Part shown: positions 20,016 through 22,634 of the stretch, piece by piece
Numbering within the stretch: the stretch's first letter is position 1
How the letters are laid out: every line of letters starts with the position of its first letter
From: Scytalidium lignicola
Taxonomy: Eukaryota; Ascomycota; Leotiomycetes
Reading direction: 5' to 3'
Length of the DNA: 22,634 nt
Assembly: GCA_002812745.2 (NCBI GenBank)
Contig: NCSJ02000499.1
Span: forward strand, 1-22,634
Translations under genes and position numbers: made by a program
Notes under the pieces: model-generated
What the model saw: only the letters and a program-made list of their open reading frames with translations
The model's database searches: none
Told to the model about the DNA's origin: nothing

Positions 20016-20417
20016 GATTGCGAATTTAAATCAAGCAGAGACTTAATATATGAGAAAATCAAAAACAAATAAGACAAGCCTCCTTTCCCGGCACAGTTCT
20101 AAGGGTTTTAGTCAAACAGTGGTAGTATAGAGAAAGAAAGGAGGGAGGAAACCTGAACGTTACGGGAGGTTCCGCATCATGTGACATCACGACTCACATC
20201 ACGTGTTGCAGCCAACACCGACGTGCGTAAGTCGCGTAGCTGCCTTAGTGTTGAGGTTTAAGCTGGGAAGCTTCAACTTCCATCAGTTTCAAGCGCGCCT
20301 CGTCAACCAAAGATACTACATCCGACGTTCTATATCTCTCACTCCTCGTCTGCCTCATCTTCATCTTCTGTAGTGAATCTCTCCTTCCGCTGTTACGATA
20401 TAGAAAAATAGATCAAG
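20016..20417. promoter_or_regulatory. Divergent promoter of RPT3 and the Ser-rich protein gene
   Basis: 402 bp between opposed start codons. A cluster at about 20177-20205 holds a CRE-like TGACATCA and an ATCACGTG E-box (20198-20205). Pyrimidine-rich sequence at about 20325-20395 is likely the RPT3 leader. No yeast-type PACE box (GGTGGCAAA) was seen. Confidence 0.55.
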
Positions 20418-21848
20418 ATGGCGGACGCTGCAGTGGAGAATTCGACATACCAGGTGCTTCCTCACAGAAAACAGATGCCATCATCAATACCGAATATAGA
20501 TTCTCTTGAAGGTGTTGGAACGGATGGTGATGATGAGTATTCCACATTAAAGAAACTTCAGCGACATTTAGAGTGAGTAATAAGAAGCTTTGTCATCACT
20601 ATAATCACTAACATAATGCAGATACATAAAGCTACAAGAAGAGTATATCAAGGATGAGCAACGGTGGGCACATCAGGACTCATAACAAATAAACCACTTA
20701 CTGATAACCATCAAGGAGCTTAAAAAGAGAGTTAGTACGAGCGCAAGAGGAGATCAAGCGGATCCAGAGCGTACCACTGGTGATTGGTCAGTTTATGGAA
20801 GCCATCGATCAGAAGTACGTTTCTCCAGCGCATATGCCCTCTCTCTCAACTCAGCTAACTTGACATCTCTTCTACCAGTACTGGTATTGTCCAATCTTCG
20901 ACTGGCTCTAACTATGTTGTCCGAATTCTCTCTACCCTTGATCGCGAGAAGCTTAAACCTTCCTCCTCCGTCGCTCTTCATCGCCACTCCAACGCTCTCG
21001 TGGACATCCTCCCACCAGAAGCAGATTCCTCTATCGCCATGCTAGGCGCGCATGAGAAGCCCGACGTATCATATGCAGATGTGGGTGGTCTTGATATGCA
21101 AAAGCAGGAAATCCGCGAGGCCGTTGAACTTCCCTTAACACACTTCGATCTATACAAGCAAATCGGTATCGACCCCCCGCGTGGCGTCCTGCTGTACGGG
21201 CCTCCAGGAACGGGGAAAACGATGTTGGTCAAAGCAGTAGCAAACTCCACCACAGCGAACTTCATCCGTGTTGTAGGCTCCGAATTCGTACAGAAATACC
21301 TCGGTGAAGGACCCCGTATGGTTCGTGACGTCTTCCGTATGGCTCGCGAGAACTCACCCGCTATCATCTTCATCGACGAGATTGATGCTATTGCGACAAA
21401 ACGTTTCGATGCCCAGACGGGTGCAGATCGAGAAGTTCAACGTATCCTCCTTGAGCTGCTCAACCAAATGGACGGATTCGACCAGACATCCAACGTGAAA
21501 GTTATTATGGCCACTAACCGTGCAGATACACTCGACCCAGCTCTCCTCCGACCGGGTCGTCTAGATCGGAAAATTGAGTTCCCCAATTTAAGGGACCGCA
21601 GAGAGAGAAGGTTAATCTTCACAACTATTGCGTCTAAGATGAGTCTCTCTCCGGAAGTTGATCTAGATTCCCTCATTGTGAGGAATGACCCTCTTTCTGG
21701 AGCTATTATTGCGGCCATCATGCAGGAGGCAGGTCTTAGAGCTGTGAGGAAAAACAGGTATAATATCATTCAAGCGGATTTGGAGGATGCGTATTCGAGC
21801 CAAGTGAGGGATACGGAAGGATCAAAGAAGCTAGATTTCTACATTTAG
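20418..21848 (+). CDS. RPT3: 26S proteasome regulatory ATPase Rpt3
   Basis: Four exons, 20418-20572, 20622-20663, 20716-20814 and 20879-21848, give 421 aa, a normal length. The N-terminal coiled coil ([19 protein letters not shown]) precedes the OB domain. The AAA+ module has Walker A GPPGTGKT (about 206-213), Walker B IIFIDEID (about 261-268) and the second region of homology [20 protein letters not shown], near 310. The last residues FYI fit the HbYX motif that docks into the 20S alpha ring. In the proteasome base it unfolds ubiquitinated substrates using ATP. Introns (49, 52 and 64 nt) all lie in the first quarter. Exon 2 is only 42 nt. Near identity to other fungal Rpt3 blocks makes the call secure. 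Confidence 0.97.
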
Positions 21849-21956
21849 ATAGGCGCATGAAGGCTCGGGGTTGTAATACTAAGATATTTGTTACGGGAAG
21901 ATTTTTGACTCAAACGATAAGATAAAATGGCAATTTGGTATCCAAAATCCTATTTT

Positions 21957-22634
21957 TCAGGACTGTATTAATTCACAGAGGCATCTTTCACTTGCGGGTA
22001 ATTCAAATACGTCAGATTGATCTGTTGTGTACTTGTAGACTAGTCCATATCTCATTGCTACTGTGCTCCTAATCGTTATACAGATGGTATCTCTTTTGCT
22101 TCTCAGCCCCCAAAACCAAATAGCCAATACTGAAGCGCAAAAGAAAAGAAATAGGCCGCCCATAGTTCTTCGCAGAAATCCCCATCTCTTTTTCTGATCC
22201 AGCCCATTAAACGCCCAAACGCTATGCAGATCCATACACCAATTGTACAACGCCGAATTTTCTATCCATGCCAATGTCCAAATATTCTAAACCCAAAAGA
22301 AAAAGAAACATAAATCAGGAGAGCCTAACTATCCTTACTCCTTGTTGACAGCAATCTAGCCACCCACCCCTTCTACGGACTAATCAGGGGTTCAAGCTTG
22401 AGCCGTCAAAACTCAAGCTCCAAGTAAAACGCCAAGCTCAATTAATAGCCTCACAAACCGTGCGTGCAGCTCAATAAAGAAATCGGGCAGCCCAACCAGC
22501 TCGGCAAGACCCCTAGCCCTGAGGCTCATGCCCATGAATTTTCCATCCAAGCCTCTATTCCTGCCACTTAAAAAGGACGAGGTAGGCGTGCTACTTCCAT
22601 TTCCGTCACGCGAGGAGTGCGAGAGGAAAGCGCT
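21957..22634 (-). CDS. Membrane protein of unknown function, 3' part only
   Basis: The gene enters from the right edge. Exons within the window: 22634 (open at edge)-22455, 22372-22339 and 22286-21957, giving 181 residues. Exon 1 is fully open to the edge (60 codons). The introns (22373-22454 and 22287-22338) have GTGAGG and GTAAGG donors. The joined reading runs through RGLAELVGLPDFFIELHARF, RLLSTRNIWTLAWIENSALY and NWCMDLHSVWAFNGLDQKKR, then a membrane helix (GGLFLFFCASVLAIWFWGL). The reading is coherent across both joins, which is the main support. I do not recognise the family. The last 30 residues look less structured and could be misread. The stop lies 108 bp from the RPT3 stop (convergent). 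Confidence 0.6.
22386..22420. repeat. Hairpin-forming inverted repeat inside an intron
   Basis: AAGCTTGAG and CTCAAGCTC face each other across a short spacer, and related CAAGCT(C/T) words recur to about 22440. It lies within the putative first intron of the right-edge gene, so it could shape splicing or be chance. Confidence 0.4.

Noticed and set aside
22387..22400. tRNA T-arm-like GGTTCAAGC
   Set aside because: No acceptor stem, D-arm or anticodon arm fits around it, and it lies in a putative intron with an inverted repeat.

Overview
The window is nuclear DNA of a filamentous ascomycete (Pezizomycotina). Genes carry several short introns (mostly 47-90 nt) with GT..AG ends and CTAAC/CTGAC-type branch sites. 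The protein set is fungal: Skn7, 2EXR, Gpi1, Mdm35 and others. Leotiomycetes is a guess from overall protein feel and moderate GC; the sequence does not prove it. Two N characters (1825 and 15432) sit against homopolymer runs and look like assembly artefacts.

Layout, left to right: SKN7 response-regulator transcription factor (+, 392-2644); a 1.26-kb spacer; eIF2B-epsilon/GCD6 (+, 3909-6275); a 2EXR-domain protein (+, 6644-7342); mitochondrial p32/MAM33 (-, 7627-8596); GPI1 (-, 8986-11324); a tiny three-exon membrane-protein gene (-, 11340-11731); MDM35 (-, 12421-12848), which exists only as four very short exons; RRP6 exosome nuclease (+, 13030-15692), sharing a 181-bp promoter with MDM35; an SLC25 mitochondrial carrier (-, 16358-17350); a ricin-B-like (QxW) lectin-like protein (+, 18036-18686); a 136-aa unrecognised Ser-rich protein (-, 19345-20015) divergent from RPT3, a 26S proteasome ATPase (+, 20418-21848); and the 3' part of an unrecognised membrane-protein gene running off the right edge (-, 21957->22634).

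Most are single-copy housekeeping genes. They do not form one pathway, although three products are mitochondrial (p32, Mdm35, carrier). I found no transposon, CRISPR array, rRNA or tRNA, and no clear new system.

The most unusual point is the junction between the small membrane-protein gene and GPI1. The stop codon of the first lies only five codons upstream of, and in frame with, the first GPI1 ATG. That stop is also part of a possible splice acceptor that would fuse the two proteins in frame. Exon models were built by hand from frame, splice sites and family resemblance; no transcript data were available.
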